DNA from: Rhodospirillales bacterium | Lineage (GTDB): Bacteria > Pseudomonadota > Alphaproteobacteria > Rhodospirillales > UBA2165 | Assembly: GCA_022823235.1 (NCBI GenBank) | Contig: JAJDXO010000041.1 | Coordinates: forward strand, 62,001 to 126,000 | DNA length: 64,000 nucleotides | Direction: 5' to 3' | Shown here: positions 28,512 to 38,600 of the stretch, one piece after another | Position numbering within the stretch: position 1 is the stretch's first letter | Layout: each line of letters opens with the position of its first letter | Made by a program: the position numbers and the translations under genes | The notes under the pieces: model-generated | What the model saw: the letters and a program-made list of their open reading frames with translations, nothing else | The model's database searches: none | Told to the model about the DNA's origin: nothing

Positions 28512-29909
28512 TTACTGCGCCGGAGTGGGCCGGCTGGCCGGACCGGAAGGCGGAGCTCCCGGCTCGGTGCCCCGCGGCCCCAGCGCGCCCTCGTGCTCCG
28601 GCCGGTGGACGTGAGCGAGCTCGGGAAGTTGCGGCAGGCTGGCGCGCTGCGTCACCGTGGCCTTCTTCTCCATGTGCAGGATGGCGCCGTGCATCCAGAC
28701 GAACGCGGTGGCGACCAAAATGAACAGCAGCATGAAGCAGCTGGTCCAGACGCCGGTAAGGTCATTCATCATGCCGAAGGCGATGGGCAGCACGAAACCG
28801 CCGAGGCCGCCGATCATGCCGACAAGGCCGCCTACCGATCCCACATGGTCGGGATAGTAGACCGGGATATGCTTATAGACCGCCGCCTTGCCGAGGCTCA
28901 TGAAGAACCCAAGGACAAACACCAGTGCGACGAACGGGACCAAATTCATCGTGATGGTGAAGCCGATGGGGCCCTCGATCCCCCGCACGACATAGTCGGT
29001 GTCCGGATAGGACAGCAGGAAGCAGCACACCGCCGAGACGCCGAATGTCCAGTACATGACCGTCCGGGCGCCGTATTTGTCGGAAAGGTGACCGCCGTAG
29101 GCCCGGAAGATACTCGCCGGCACCGAATAGAACGCCGCCAGGATACCGGCCGTCTTGATGTCCAGTCCGTAGACGCCGACCAAGTAGCGCGGCAGCCAGA
29201 GGGCCAGCGCGACGAAGGCCCCGAAAACGAAGAAATAGTAGATCGCGAAGCGCCAGACCTGTTGATACTTTAGCGGTTCGAGCTGCAGAAAAGCGCTTCG
29301 GGCCTTTTCCCCTTGCTGCTTCCGCGACGCGAGCTCCGGGTCGTCGTCGGTGGTGAACCAGAACACGACCGCCATGACCACCAGGGCGGCGGCCCACACC
29401 TGGGCGACCATCTCCCACCCGAACGCCACAAGGACGAAGGGCGCGGTAAACTTGGTGACCGCCGCACCGACGTTGCCGGCGCCGAAAATGCCGAGGGCGG
29501 TTCCCTGCTTGTCGGGCGGGTACCATTTGGAAACGTAGGCAATACCGACGGCAAACGAGCCGCCGGCCAGTCCTACGCCCAAGGCGGCCACGAGCATGAG
29601 CTCGTAGGTCGTCGCGAAGGACAGCAGGAAGGTGGCCACGGCCGCGGCCACCATCGTGAGGACATAAACGATCCGGCCGCCATATTGATCGGTCCAGATG
29701 CCCAGGAAAATCCGGCTGAGGGAGCCGGTCAGGATCGGCGTGCCGACAAGCAAACCGAATTCCGTGTCGGACAGCCCAAGGTCCTGTTTGATCTTCACGC
29801 CGATGATGGAAAAGATGGTCCACACCGCGAAACACACGGTGAAAGCCAGCGTGCTCATCCCGAGAATACGGTTCTGTGTCGGGCGGCTCACCCCATCCAG
29901 TTCATTCAT
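28512..29909 (-). CDS. narK: nitrate transporter, NarK1 type
   Basis: The 465-residue major facilitator protein with about twelve helices is the first gene of the nar operon. Family motifs are SLSRIFLGIWTDQYGGR, GGSFAVGIAYVSKWYPPDKQGTALGIFGAGNVG (nitrate signature, about residues 125-157) and RAYGGHLSDKYGARTVMYW. The branch is likely a nitrate/proton symporter. The start at 29909 has GAGGTAAGG just upstream. A proline-rich tail follows the last helix. The promoter region contains two FNR-like palindromes. Confidence 0.92.
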   Translation of the reverse strand: MNELDGVSRPTQNRILGMSTLAFTVCFAVWTIFSIIGVKIKQDLGLSDTEFGLLVGTPILTGSLSRIFLGIWTDQYGGRIVYVLTMVAAAVATFLLSFATTYELMLVAALGVGLAGGSFAVGIAYVSKWYPPDKQGTALGIFGAGNVGAAVTKFTAPFVLVAFGWEMVAQVWAAALVVMAVVFWFTTDDDPELASRKQQGEKARSAFLQLEPLKYQQVWRFAIYYFFVFGAFVALALWLPRYLVGVYGLDIKTAGILAAFYSVPASIFRAYGGHLSDKYGARTVMYWTFGVSAVCCFLLSYPDTDYVVRGIEGPIGFTITMNLVPFVALVFVLGFFMSLGKAAVYKHIPVYYPDHVGSVGGLVGMIGGLGGFVLPIAFGMMNDLTGVWTSCFMLLFILVATAFVWMHGAILHMEKKATVTQRASLPQLPELAHVHRPEHEGALGPRGTEPGAPPSGPASRPTPAQ

Positions 29910-29980
29910 CGCCTTACCTCTCAATGACGCCATCAGCGGGCTGAACGGATCGACGTTGAACGAAACGGGACGAGATGGGC

Positions 29981-29994
29981 TTGACGGCGGTCAA
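29981..29994. promoter_or_regulatory. FNR/DNR-type palindrome proximal to narK1
   Basis: TTGACGGCGGTCAA is a perfect palindrome of TTGAC half-sites with a 4-bp spacer, close to the FNR consensus TTGAT-N4-ATCAA. Its centre is about 79 bp upstream of the narK1 start, a position suitable for a class II activator site at -41.5 with a leader of about 37 bases. Confidence 0.55.
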
Positions 29995-30094
29995 GGATCT
30001 GGGCTGCCGGCGACGAAACAAGTGTCGCCGAAGCAAATGTCCGGTTGCCGATTGATCGAGCTGTTGTGACCGGTTCGGTTTTCTGAAAAGCTGT

Positions 30095-30108
30095 TTGACA
30101 ATTATCAA
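30095..30108. promoter_or_regulatory. FNR/DNR-type palindrome between narK1 and the regulator
   Basis: TTGACAATTATCAA has half-sites TTGAC and ATCAA spaced by four bases, one mismatch from the FNR/DNR consensus. It lies 33 bp before the regulator start and about 190 bp before narK1, so it could serve autoregulation of the regulator as well as the nar operon. Confidence 0.72.
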
Positions 30109-30141
30109 GAGGCCGCTTGCCGCGTATGGGGGAGGCACAGG

Positions 30142-30840
30142 TTGCGACCAGATGATTTGCCGGTGATTCGGGAGCTTGAGCTGTTCGCCGGGATGGCCGG
30201 GGACAACTTCGAGGAAGTCATGCGGCCGGCGTACCTGCAACGGTTCCCGCCGCAGGTCGAACTCATCGCCGAGGGAGACGCCGCCGACTTTCTCCATGTG
30301 GTGGTCGAAGGCAGCGTTGAATTGTTTGCCCATGACAACGGCCGCGAAACGACACTGGCCATCATTCATCCGGTGGCCACGTTTATCCTCGCCGCCGTAC
30401 TCCGCGATGCGCCCTATCTCATGTCGGCACGGACACTGGCCCCGTCGCGAATTCTCATGATCCCCTCGGAAAATGTCCGCGCGGTCTTTGAACGCGACGC
30501 CGAGTTCGCGCGGTCAATCGTTCAGGAACTGTCGATCCGTTATCGCGACATGGCGAAATCGCTGAAGAACCAAAAGCTGCGCACCTCGGTGGAACGGCTC
30601 GCCAACTATCTGCTCCGTGAATATGAGGAACAGGGAACGACCGGCATCGTCAATCTCGCAATCGACAAGAAGACGCTTGCCGCCCTGCTCGGCATGACCC
30701 CGGAAAATCTGTCGAGGGCGTTCAACACGCTGGCGCCCTACGGCGTGATCGTGGACGGCGCCAAGATCAGCCTGACGAAAGTGCCGGATCTTCGCCAGCT
30801 GGCGAAGCCCAACCCGCTCACCGACGATCCGGGCACCTGA
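30142..30840 (+). CDS. CRP/FNR-family regulator, DNR-like (no Fe-S cysteines)
   Basis: The 232-residue protein has a cyclic-nucleotide-binding-like sensor domain (residues 15-125), a dimer helix and a C-terminal winged helix. The recognition helix TPENLSRAFNTL carries the E..SR pattern that reads TTGAT half-sites. No cysteine occurs anywhere, so it cannot bind the [4Fe-4S] cluster of FNR; this fits the DNR/NnrR class that senses nitric oxide via heme. It diverges from the nar operon, and matching palindromes lie between the two. The start is a TTG at 30142, eight bases after GGAGG; the nearby ATG at 30126 is out of frame. The NO-sensing role is inferred. Confidence 0.85.
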   Translation: MRPDDLPVIRELELFAGMAGDNFEEVMRPAYLQRFPPQVELIAEGDAADFLHVVVEGSVELFAHDNGRETTLAIIHPVATFILAAVLRDAPYLMSARTLAPSRILMIPSENVRAVFERDAEFARSIVQELSIRYRDMAKSLKNQKLRTSVERLANYLLREYEEQGTTGIVNLAIDKKTLAALLGMTPENLSRAFNTLAPYGVIVDGAKISLTKVPDLRQLAKPNPLTDDPGT

Positions 30841-30916
30841 ACCTGGATTTAATCTCGGAGATATTTTGGGGTGGAGGCGGTAAATTCCGTTACCATCCCT
30901 GGGGGAGGAAGCAGGC

Positions 30917-30952
30917 GTGACATTATTGGCGGTCGATATCGGCGGCACTTAA
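30917..30952 (+). pseudogene. 5' stump of a ROK/glucokinase-like gene broken after 11 codons
   Basis: A GTG preceded by GGGGGAGGAA opens a frame reading MTLLAVDIGGT and then stops. LLAVDIGGT at the very N-terminus is the ATP phosphate-binding loop of ROK kinases and glucokinases, where a lysine and some 300 residues would normally follow. After the last codon the sequence turns AT-rich and non-coding, and an integrase gene follows 258 bp later. I read this as the core-genome side of the junction of an integrated island. A chance match of a short peptide cannot be excluded, but the ribosome site and motif together make that unlikely. Confidence 0.6.
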
Positions 30953-31209
30953 ATGGAGTAGCATTTTCGGATATCTGGACAGGAGCCGCCTGGAGATACA
31001 TTTGGAACGCAACAGACGACATTTCTTGAATTATTGCTTATTGCACAATGACTTCCGACCATATCGACACCCCTTGAACCCCACCATCAGCTACGGTACA
31101 AGACACCGGAGTATGACCCCGGTCGCTTGCGATACGCTTACGCTTACGGCGTATAGGAAACCGGCAAGCGGCCGGGGCAACCAGAACAGTTCTCAAACAG
31201 GGGTATCGC
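30953..31209. other. island left end, non-coding, upstream of integrase
   Basis: These 257 bp between the broken kinase gene and the integrase are AT-richer than the core genome. They contain a short inverted repeat ATACGC/GCGTAT near 31133-31154 that could be an integrase arm site. No gene is supported here. Confidence 0.4.
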
Positions 31210-32397
31210 ATGGCCAAGCTCAAGTACCGCACCATCTCCAAACGCACCGTCGAAGCGCTCTCGGTAGAGGACCGCGACGCGGTCTTCTGGGACGACCGCA
31301 TTCCCGGCTTCGGGGTGAGGGTCTATCCGAGCGGGTCGAAGGTGTATGTGGTCCAGACCCGGCACCGGGGGAAGTCGCAGCGGGTGACGCTCGGGCGTCA
31401 CGGGGTGATCACCGCGGATGCGGCGAGGAAGAAGGCGGCCGAGACCATCAACCGCATCAAGAGCGGCGAGAACCCGGTGGAGCGGGGCTCGGTAACGGTG
31501 GCCGAGCTTGCCGCACGCTATCTGGATGAGCACGTCGACGTGCGCTGCAAGGAGAGCACGCAACGGATGTACCGCAGCGTGGTGAGGCGCTTCATCGTGC
31601 CGTCCTACGGCGGCGTGGCGGTGGAGGACGTGGAGCGCAAGCACATCAACGCCCTTCACCTCGATCTCCGCCACATCCCCTATCAGGCGAACCGGGCGCT
31701 GGAGATCGGCAGCAAGCTGTTCAACCTCGCCGAGGAGTGGAAGGTGCGCACCGGCGGCAACCCCTGCAAGTACGTACGCAAGTATCCGGAGAAGAAGCGC
31801 GAGCGGTTCCTGACCGAGGCGGAGTTCCGGCACCTGGGCGCGGTGCTGAACGAAATGGAGGCGGAGGGACGGCTGCCGGTCTACCCGGCGGCGGCGATCC
31901 GGCTGCTGATGCTGACGGGGTGCCGACGGAATGAGATCGTCGAACTTCAGTGGAAGCACGTGGACCTCACGTCGGGCGAATTGAAGCTTCCGGACTCGAA
32001 GACCGGTGCGCGTCTGGTGCCGCTGTCGCCGGCGGCGGCGCGGGTACTGGCGGAGCTGCCGCGCATACCGGGCAACCCGTGGGTGATACCGGGCACGAAG
32101 AACCCCGGCAAGCCCCTGCCCGACCTCAACCACTACTGGGATGGGGTGCGGGCGGCGGCGGACCTGGCCGAGGTGCGGCTTCATGACCTTCGCCACTCGT
32201 TCGCGTCCAGGGCGCTGGCGCTCGGGGAGTCGCTGTCGATGATTGGCAAGCTGCTCGGTCACAACAAGATCGAGACGACTTCGAGGTATGCGCATCTGGC
32301 GCGGGATTCGATCAAGGCATCCTCGGCCCGGGTGGCCGACAGCATCGAGTCGGACATTTTCGACCGGCCCCGGGCACGCGCGACCGAGTCGGCCTGA
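31210..32397 (+). CDS. tyrosine-recombinase integrase of the island
   Basis: The 395-residue integrase of the P4/prophage type has an N-terminal arm-binding domain (DUF4102-like, with DDRIPGFGVRVYPSG), a core-binding domain with VAELAARYLDEHV near residue 98, and a catalytic domain. The catalytic residues are visible: Arg in LMLTGCRRNEIVELQWKHVD, His and Arg in LHDLRHSFAS, His in LLGHNKIETTSRY and the nucleophile Tyr in that same block. It lies next to the broken kinase gene at the presumed left end, the usual place for the element's own integrase. Confidence 0.94.
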   Translation: MAKLKYRTISKRTVEALSVEDRDAVFWDDRIPGFGVRVYPSGSKVYVVQTRHRGKSQRVTLGRHGVITADAARKKAAETINRIKSGENPVERGSVTVAELAARYLDEHVDVRCKESTQRMYRSVVRRFIVPSYGGVAVEDVERKHINALHLDLRHIPYQANRALEIGSKLFNLAEEWKVRTGGNPCKYVRKYPEKKRERFLTEAEFRHLGAVLNEMEAEGRLPVYPAAAIRLLMLTGCRRNEIVELQWKHVDLTSGELKLPDSKTGARLVPLSPAAARVLAELPRIPGNPWVIPGTKNPGKPLPDLNHYWDGVRAAADLAEVRLHDLRHSFASRALALGESLSMIGKLLGHNKIETTSRYAHLARDSIKASSARVADSIESDIFDRPRARATESA

Positions 32398-32681
32398 CCG
32401 GCGACGGGATCGATATGTGGTCCATCGAACGCCTGCAACAGGCACTCGCCAAGGGCTCCCTGTGGCCCTAGGGTCGACCGGCGAAACGACGCTTGTGTTG
32501 TGCGGAAAACATGCGCGAACGCGGAGCCATGATTCGCCATGGCTGCGCCGACATGGCGGCGGCACCCGGATTTCGAACTTGATCGTTCGGTGCGTCTCAG
32601 TATGAACAGTCCGAGGCAGCTACACTTCGATCACTTCATCAACCAACTACATCTCAACTTCACTTTGGCAAATAGAGGCGC
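32398..32681. other. intergenic region before the DUF6361 operon
   Basis: These 284 bp lie between the integrase and the first defence operon and must carry that operon's promoter. I see no gene; an 18-codon frame at 32415-32471 has no ribosome site. A weak AGGGC/GCCCT inverted repeat near 32453-32470 might end integrase transcription. Confidence 0.35.
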
Positions 32682-33884
32682 ATGGCCGCAACGCTGACTT
32701 GGCTCGACCTGACGGCAAGCGACCGGGACAGAATGCGACAGGTCCTGGATCTCTTCAAGGAGCAGGGCACCGTCGACGAGATGGGCCTCGGCCGCCTGCG
32801 CGATGCGCTTTCCGAAGCCCTGTTTCCCGGCACCTCGACAATTCAAACCCGACTGCGCTATGTGCTGTTCGTGCCTTGGATATATCGGCAGCTCGAAGCC
32901 AGGAGGGTCGACTCTTCCAGCGTGTCGGCGCAATTGCGCAAAGCGGAGCTCGAACTTATCGGGCCGCTTCTCGAGAACGGCAGGTCACAGGGCGTAATCG
33001 GTGAACGCGCGCGTGGATCTCTGGCCCGGCAACCCAGCTCGGTATACTGGACCGCGCTCGTGCGCTGGGGCCTGTTCCTGCACGAACGTCCCCAAGGTTG
33101 GTACCACGCCCACTTCACCAGCCTCCTGCACGGCCCCACCGCGGAAGATGCGGCGGACGACCCTGGCATCATCCTCGCGCGTCAACCGAACTGGCATCCT
33201 CGCTTGCCCGATCCTCCGAAAGCATTCCCCGATGAAGCGTTCTTTGACCTGACCCGGGAGGAGGCGGTGTTTCTCCAGGGGCGTATCGAGGAGCGCTGCG
33301 CGGGCACCCTGCTTGCCTGGCTTGCCCGAGAAAGATCGGACGCTCCGACGGACGGTTGCTTTTGGGACGACCGCGCCGCAACGCACGCCCCAGCCGGGCT
33401 GAGGGACACGATAGAACTCTCTCGCCGGTTCTCCCTCCATGTCGAGGGCATGCCGCTGCTCTACAATCTGTTGCTTGCGGAACGGTTCCGCTCCGAACAT
33501 GGCGGCGGTGAGGAAAGGGTCGAACAATACCGGCAGGAAATCGACGAATGGGCGACTCGCGAACTCGAAGAAGCTTCATTCGATCCGGCCGAGCTATGGA
33601 CGTTTGCCGCCTCCCGCCAGCTCCTCGTACCTCCTTTGCGCCATTTCGTGGAAGCCTGGACGTCGCGACTCTCGGATATCGGCTCCGCCGCGATCGCCGA
33701 CGATCGCACTTTGCGCAGCCTGATCGAAAGTCGCGAATGCCATCTCAAGGGTCCGAGGGCGCGCCTGCACAACCCGGCCCGGCTCCTTGATTGGAGTGGC
33801 GAAGTCGGAGTCGGCCGAATGAACTTCCGCTGGCACCGGGTTCGTCAGATGCTGCTCGACCTGCATGAAGGACTTGCAGCCTGA
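32682..33884 (+). CDS. DUF6361 family protein, first gene of a coupled defence-type operon
   Basis: The 400-residue protein is soluble, with no signal or membrane segment. The N-terminal pattern LTWLDLTASDRDRMRQVLDLF, GLGRLRDALSEALFPGTSTIQTRLRYVLFVPWIY resembles the DUF6361 family, whose function is unknown. A later block DREEAVFLQGRIEE-like segment (near residue 190) and helical repeats fill the rest. GAGG precedes the ATG. Its stop shares one base with the start of the phospholipase-D-like gene (TGATG), so the two products are made together. The context suggests an accessory or sensor subunit in an antiviral system; no catalytic motif is seen. Confidence 0.68.
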   Translation: MAATLTWLDLTASDRDRMRQVLDLFKEQGTVDEMGLGRLRDALSEALFPGTSTIQTRLRYVLFVPWIYRQLEARRVDSSSVSAQLRKAELELIGPLLENGRSQGVIGERARGSLARQPSSVYWTALVRWGLFLHERPQGWYHAHFTSLLHGPTAEDAADDPGIILARQPNWHPRLPDPPKAFPDEAFFDLTREEAVFLQGRIEERCAGTLLAWLARERSDAPTDGCFWDDRAATHAPAGLRDTIELSRRFSLHVEGMPLLYNLLLAERFRSEHGGGEERVEQYRQEIDEWATRELEEASFDPAELWTFAASRQLLVPPLRHFVEAWTSRLSDIGSAAIADDRTLRSLIESRECHLKGPRARLHNPARLLDWSGEVGVGRMNFRWHRVRQMLLDLHEGLAA

Positions 33885-35695
33885 TGCTGTCACCCGACTC
33901 CAGGACCGTCGCCTTCGACCTGCTTCGCCCGCCAGCCGGCTACGACCTCGATTTCGCCTTACTGACGACCTACACCCTCGACCTGGAGGCGTTGCTCGCG
34001 TTGCCTTTGGGTATTGTCGCGCGGGTGGACAATGGGCTGGAGGAACTGCTCGCAGATCCCCTTCTCCTTCTCGAGGCCTTGCGCCGGGCGGGTGAACGAA
34101 TCCACGTCTTCGTGGATCGGGCCGGTATCGCCATCCCCCGCCAGAGGCGTGAGCTCTATACAATGCTGGAGCAGAGCGTGCATCCCGTGCGCGCGCCAGG
34201 CAGTGGAGCTTTCCACCCAAAGGTCTGGCTGCTGCGCTTCATCTCTGAAGACGGAGAGATTCTGATACGTGTCGCAGTCCTGTCGCGGAACCTCACTTTC
34301 GACCGTTCGTGGGATATCGCACTCGCAACAGAAGCTTCGCCAATGCCCAGGCAACGAACTGCCGGGAGCCGCCCTCTCGCGGAGTTCGTCCGACGCCTTC
34401 CGAAACTTTGCGCTAAACCACCGAAACCTTCCGTGCTCGACAAGATACAGGTGCTTGCCAACGAGGTCTCTCGCACCCGTTTTCCAGCCCCCGACGGGTT
34501 TTTCGACGACCCGGTCGCCTTCCACGTCCTCGGTATGGGCGGGCGAGAGGCGACCAGTCGGCTGTGGCAGCCGATTTCCGGCGGATACGACATGATCGCC
34601 GTTGCTCCCTTCGTCGGAAGTATGGCGCTGAATTCGGTCGCCGGGATGGGCGAGGGCCAGCGCATGCTGGTAAGCTCCCGGGAAGAGCTGGACAAGTTGC
34701 CCAACTGCGTGCTGGAGGGCTGGAATCGCGTCTGCGTGATCTCGGATGCCGCTCTCGACGAGATGGAGGACGACAACGTCAGCAGACCTTCCGGCCTGCA
34801 TGCCAAGTTCATTGCGGTAGAGCACGGCTGGGACGTCACTTGGCTGGTGGGGTCCGCAAACCTGACCTTTGCCGCATTCTCCGGCAGGAACGTCGAGGTC
34901 ATGGCCGCCCTGAGCGCCCGCAAGGGTCGCCGCAACGGTAACAGCGGATATGGCATCGGGCGCTTCCTGGAGTCTGGATTCGAGACGCTCTGTGAGCCAT
35001 ATCGACGCGGCGAGCCCGAGGCCGGTTCGGCCGAGATAGCGGAGGCGCTCAAAAGACTCGAGGCTGCCCGGGACGAGCTTCTCGATGCCGACCTCACGGT
35101 CGTCTGCTCTCCATCCAGCGAGAATTGGACGTGGGGCCTTGAAGGTTTCCTCCCCCACCCGGCGTCCGATGTAGATGTCAAGGCTTGGCCGATCTCGTTG
35201 GCCGAGGAACAGGCCCTCACCCTTGAACTCCCCTTGGTCTGGACCCTGCCGATCGAACGGCTCACCCGGCTCGTTGCCTTCCGTCTGCATGTCTCCGTGC
35301 CGGGAGTCGACGACATCGCCCTCACGCTCAGCCTTCCCGTCGAGGGCATGCCTGAAGACCGCCTGCACCATGTTCTCAGAAGCCTGATCGGCGATGCAGA
35401 GCGCTTCATGGCCTTTCTCCGCGCGCTGCTGGGCGGCCTTGATGGCATGATCCAGTGGGCGCACGGCGGCGATGCCAACGTCGACGCCGCGTCCTGGGCA
35501 ACCGTGCCGGGCGAAGGGACTCTTCTCGAGGGGTTAGTGCGCACTGCCTCCCGCGATCCCGGCCGCCTGGAGCCGGTGCGGCGCCTGATAGAGGAATTCC
35601 GCAGCACCGAGGAAGGCCGGCGCATCGTCCCGGATGACTTCCTCGAGATCTGGAGCGCGGTGGAGGAAGTCCTGCGCGAGGACGGCCGCTCATGA
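33884..35695 (+). CDS. phospholipase D-like (HKD) protein
   Basis: The 603-residue protein has two PLD-type half-sites. One is HPKVWLLRF near residue 109, followed by SRNLTFDRSWD. The other is HAKFIAVE near residue 306, followed by GSANLTFAAFSGRN. Each has the HxK pair and the downstream GS/SR-N-LT element of PLD nucleases, although the Asp of a textbook HxKx4D is replaced. Such domains act as nucleases in defence systems (for example DrmC of DISARM) and in restriction enzymes of the BfiI type. A C-terminal region of about 200 residues is unassigned. It overlaps the helicase gene by 4 bp (ATGA), implying a multi-subunit machine. Nuclease activity is inferred. Confidence 0.72.
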   Translation: MLSPDSRTVAFDLLRPPAGYDLDFALLTTYTLDLEALLALPLGIVARVDNGLEELLADPLLLLEALRRAGERIHVFVDRAGIAIPRQRRELYTMLEQSVHPVRAPGSGAFHPKVWLLRFISEDGEILIRVAVLSRNLTFDRSWDIALATEASPMPRQRTAGSRPLAEFVRRLPKLCAKPPKPSVLDKIQVLANEVSRTRFPAPDGFFDDPVAFHVLGMGGREATSRLWQPISGGYDMIAVAPFVGSMALNSVAGMGEGQRMLVSSREELDKLPNCVLEGWNRVCVISDAALDEMEDDNVSRPSGLHAKFIAVEHGWDVTWLVGSANLTFAAFSGRNVEVMAALSARKGRRNGNSGYGIGRFLESGFETLCEPYRRGEPEAGSAEIAEALKRLEAARDELLDADLTVVCSPSSENWTWGLEGFLPHPASDVDVKAWPISLAEEQALTLELPLVWTLPIERLTRLVAFRLHVSVPGVDDIALTLSLPVEGMPEDRLHHVLRSLIGDAERFMAFLRALLGGLDGMIQWAHGGDANVDAASWATVPGEGTLLEGLVRTASRDPGRLEPVRRLIEEFRSTEEGRRIVPDDFLEIWSAVEEVLREDGRS

Positions 35696-38600
35696 TCCGG
35701 CCTCGCCCCAAAGAAATCCTGAAACCACTGAAACCTTTCCAGCGTCGCACCGTCGACCACGCCTTCCGCCGCCTGTTCCTGGATGCGGACAGCACGTCCC
35801 GCTTCCTCGTCGCCGACGAGGTGGGCCTGGGAAAGACGCTGGTCGCGCGCGGCATCATCGCCAGAACCATCGATCACCTATGGGAGGACGTCGATCGGAT
35901 CGACATCGTCTACATATGCAGCAATGCGGGCATCGCCCGCGCCAATCTCCCGAAGCTCCAGATCGGGGGCGCCAACGAGCGCTCGTTCGCGCTGGCGACC
36001 CGTCTCACCATGCTGGCAACTGAGCTGGCGCCCGGAGACGACGGGCCGGGCTTCATGGAGAACAAGCTGAACTTCGTCAGCTTCACACCCGGCACTTCGT
36101 TCGAGATGGGCCATTCGGGCGGCCAACGACGAGAGCGGGAAGTCCTGTTTCATCTCCTAGCACCGCATGTCAAGCGTAGCACGCCCTTGATGAACCTCCT
36201 GCAAGGTTGGGTGACGAAGACGGATGCCTGGCGCAGAGGGCTCGACGCGGAACTCCCCATCGAGCCCACAATTCGACGAGAATTTGATGAGGAATTCGAG
36301 AAGCGAGTCGACCTGCACCGCAAACTGCGCGATCTCCTCGATAACTCGTTCCATCGCTACCGGCGCCACTGGCCCGATGAGGCAAGATGTGGGCGCGACG
36401 AGGTGATCGGCGAACTGCGGCGGTTGCTCGCGGCGGTCTGCATCCACGCCCTTGAGCCGGACCTGGTCATTCTGGACGAGTTCCAGCGGTTCAAACCCTT
36501 AATCGAAACCAGGGAAGACCGTCGCAGTGAGGCCGCCGAGCTCGCCCAATCCCTGTTCCAGACCAAGGCGCATGACGGCCGCCCCGTTCCGACCCTCCTT
36601 CTCTCGGCAACGCCGTACAAGCTCTATACGACAGACGCCGAGATCGAGCAGGAGGACCACTACGAGGACTTCCTGGCCACGACACGGTTCCTGTTCGGCG
36701 TTCAGGAATCCCGTGTGGAGACCCTGGCCAGCGGTCTCGCCCGGTTTGCCAATGCCCTCAAGCGGGCGACACCGGACGACAGAGATTCGCTTCAAGTGGC
36801 CGCCAACGCAAAGACCGGCGTCGAGAACGCGCTTCGATCAGTGATGGCCAGGACCGAGAGGGTTACCGCCAGCGACGAGCGGGACGCCATGTTGAGGGAG
36901 CCCGAAGTCAGGCTGTCGCTCAAGCCGGCTGACGTACGCCAGTATCTCGCCGCAGACGCGCTGTTCGAAGCCGTCGGCGACCGGGACCCGATGCCGTTCT
37001 GGAAGTCGGCACCCTATCTTGTCCATTTCATGCGCGGTTATAAGCTCAACGAGCGCCTTGATGAGATGCTCGAGCTTTCGCCTTCCAAGGTTGCCGCCGT
37101 ACTGCGATCGCATCGCAAGTCATTCCTGTCGGCCGAGACCTTGCACCAATGGTTGGAGCTTGATCCCGCGCACCCCAAGATGCGGGAGATGGTGAGCGAT
37201 CAACTCGACCGCGGCGTCTGGCGATTACTGTGGGTCCCGCCGACTTTGCCCTACTGGCCGCTCGAAGGTCCTTTCCAAGACAAGACCGGGGTAACCAAGA
37301 CACTGCTGTTCTCCGCCTGGAACGTCGTGCCGGACGTCGTCAGCGCCGTCCTCAGCTACGAGGCCGAACGACGCATGACTGGAGGCCGGATCCGCACCTA
37401 CATGGACCCGGCAAGGCAGCAGGTCCCCTTGCTGCGCCTTACCCAGTCCGCGGCACAAATCCGGTCTCGCCACCGTCTTCTGCTGCTTCTACTGCCATGC
37501 CTGCAGTTGGCCGACCGGGCACATCCCCTGAACGCTCCACCAGGGCACGATCGTCGAGAGTGGGTTCACGACTCTGTCGAAACCCTTCTGTCAGCTCCGG
37601 GTCTCCCGGACCCCCAGGACGGCCCCGTCGATGACCGTTGGGAATGGGCGGCGCCGCTGCTTCTCGACCCCGAACTGCGGACCTTCCTGGAGGCATGGCG
37701 TGACGAAGACATTCCGGCAATCAAAGGCGACGAGTCCCTGCCGAGACCGAATCCCGAACTGTTCGGCGCCTATGTCGACGACCTACTCGATCTACCGCTC
37801 GACCAACTCGGGCGTCGTCCGCCCGACCTCGCCGATCTCCTGACGGAGGTCGCTCTGGGCGCCCCCGCGATCCTGGCCCTGCGCAGTCTCAATGTTTCGA
37901 CTGACCTGCCGGCTGACACCCGTCGTCGGCTGGCCGTCACCATCGCCGATGCGTTCTGGAGCCTGTTCAACCAGCCGGCGGTGATTTCGCTTCTGCGCCA
38001 GCTCTCCGTCGGAAAGAAGGCTGCGCGCGACGACAAGGCTTATTGGCGGCTGGTTCTGGAATATTGCCGCCAGGGGAATCTCCAGGCCGTGCTCGACGAG
38101 CAGTGGCACCTGCTGTGGGAGCAGCATGCCTGGTCCGAGTCCGCTGACGCTGCCGAGGTGGCGACGGAATGCGTCAAGACGCTTGTAAACGTGGTGCAAC
38201 CCGTGAGGTCGCGGGTTCACGGCCGTTTTCTCGAAACCCGCGACACCGATCAGGTCGACCCGGAACAAATCCGCATCCGCACCGTGTTTGCCCTTCGCTT
38301 CGGCCATCTGCGCGCGGAAAACGACGAGAACATCAGCGAGGATATGGTTCGAGCCGCGTTCAACAGCCCGTTCCGGCCCTTGGTGCTCACCAGCACCTCG
38401 ATCGGGCAGGAGGGGCTGGATTTTCATCCCTGGTGCCACCGCTTGGTGCACTGGAACCTGCCAGGTAATCCGGTCGACCTCGAACAGCGTGAGGGTCGTG
38501 TCCACCGCTACAAGGGCCATGCCGTCCGGCGCAACGTCGCCGCCGTGCATGGCGAAGCCGCGCTCGCATCGTGGCAGCCGGGCAACGACCTCTGGGCACT

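Noticed and set aside
29909-29933. Longer narK1 start at 29933.
   Set aside because: The ATG at 29909 has GAGGTAAGG at a proper distance and gives the usual N-terminus; the extension has no such site.
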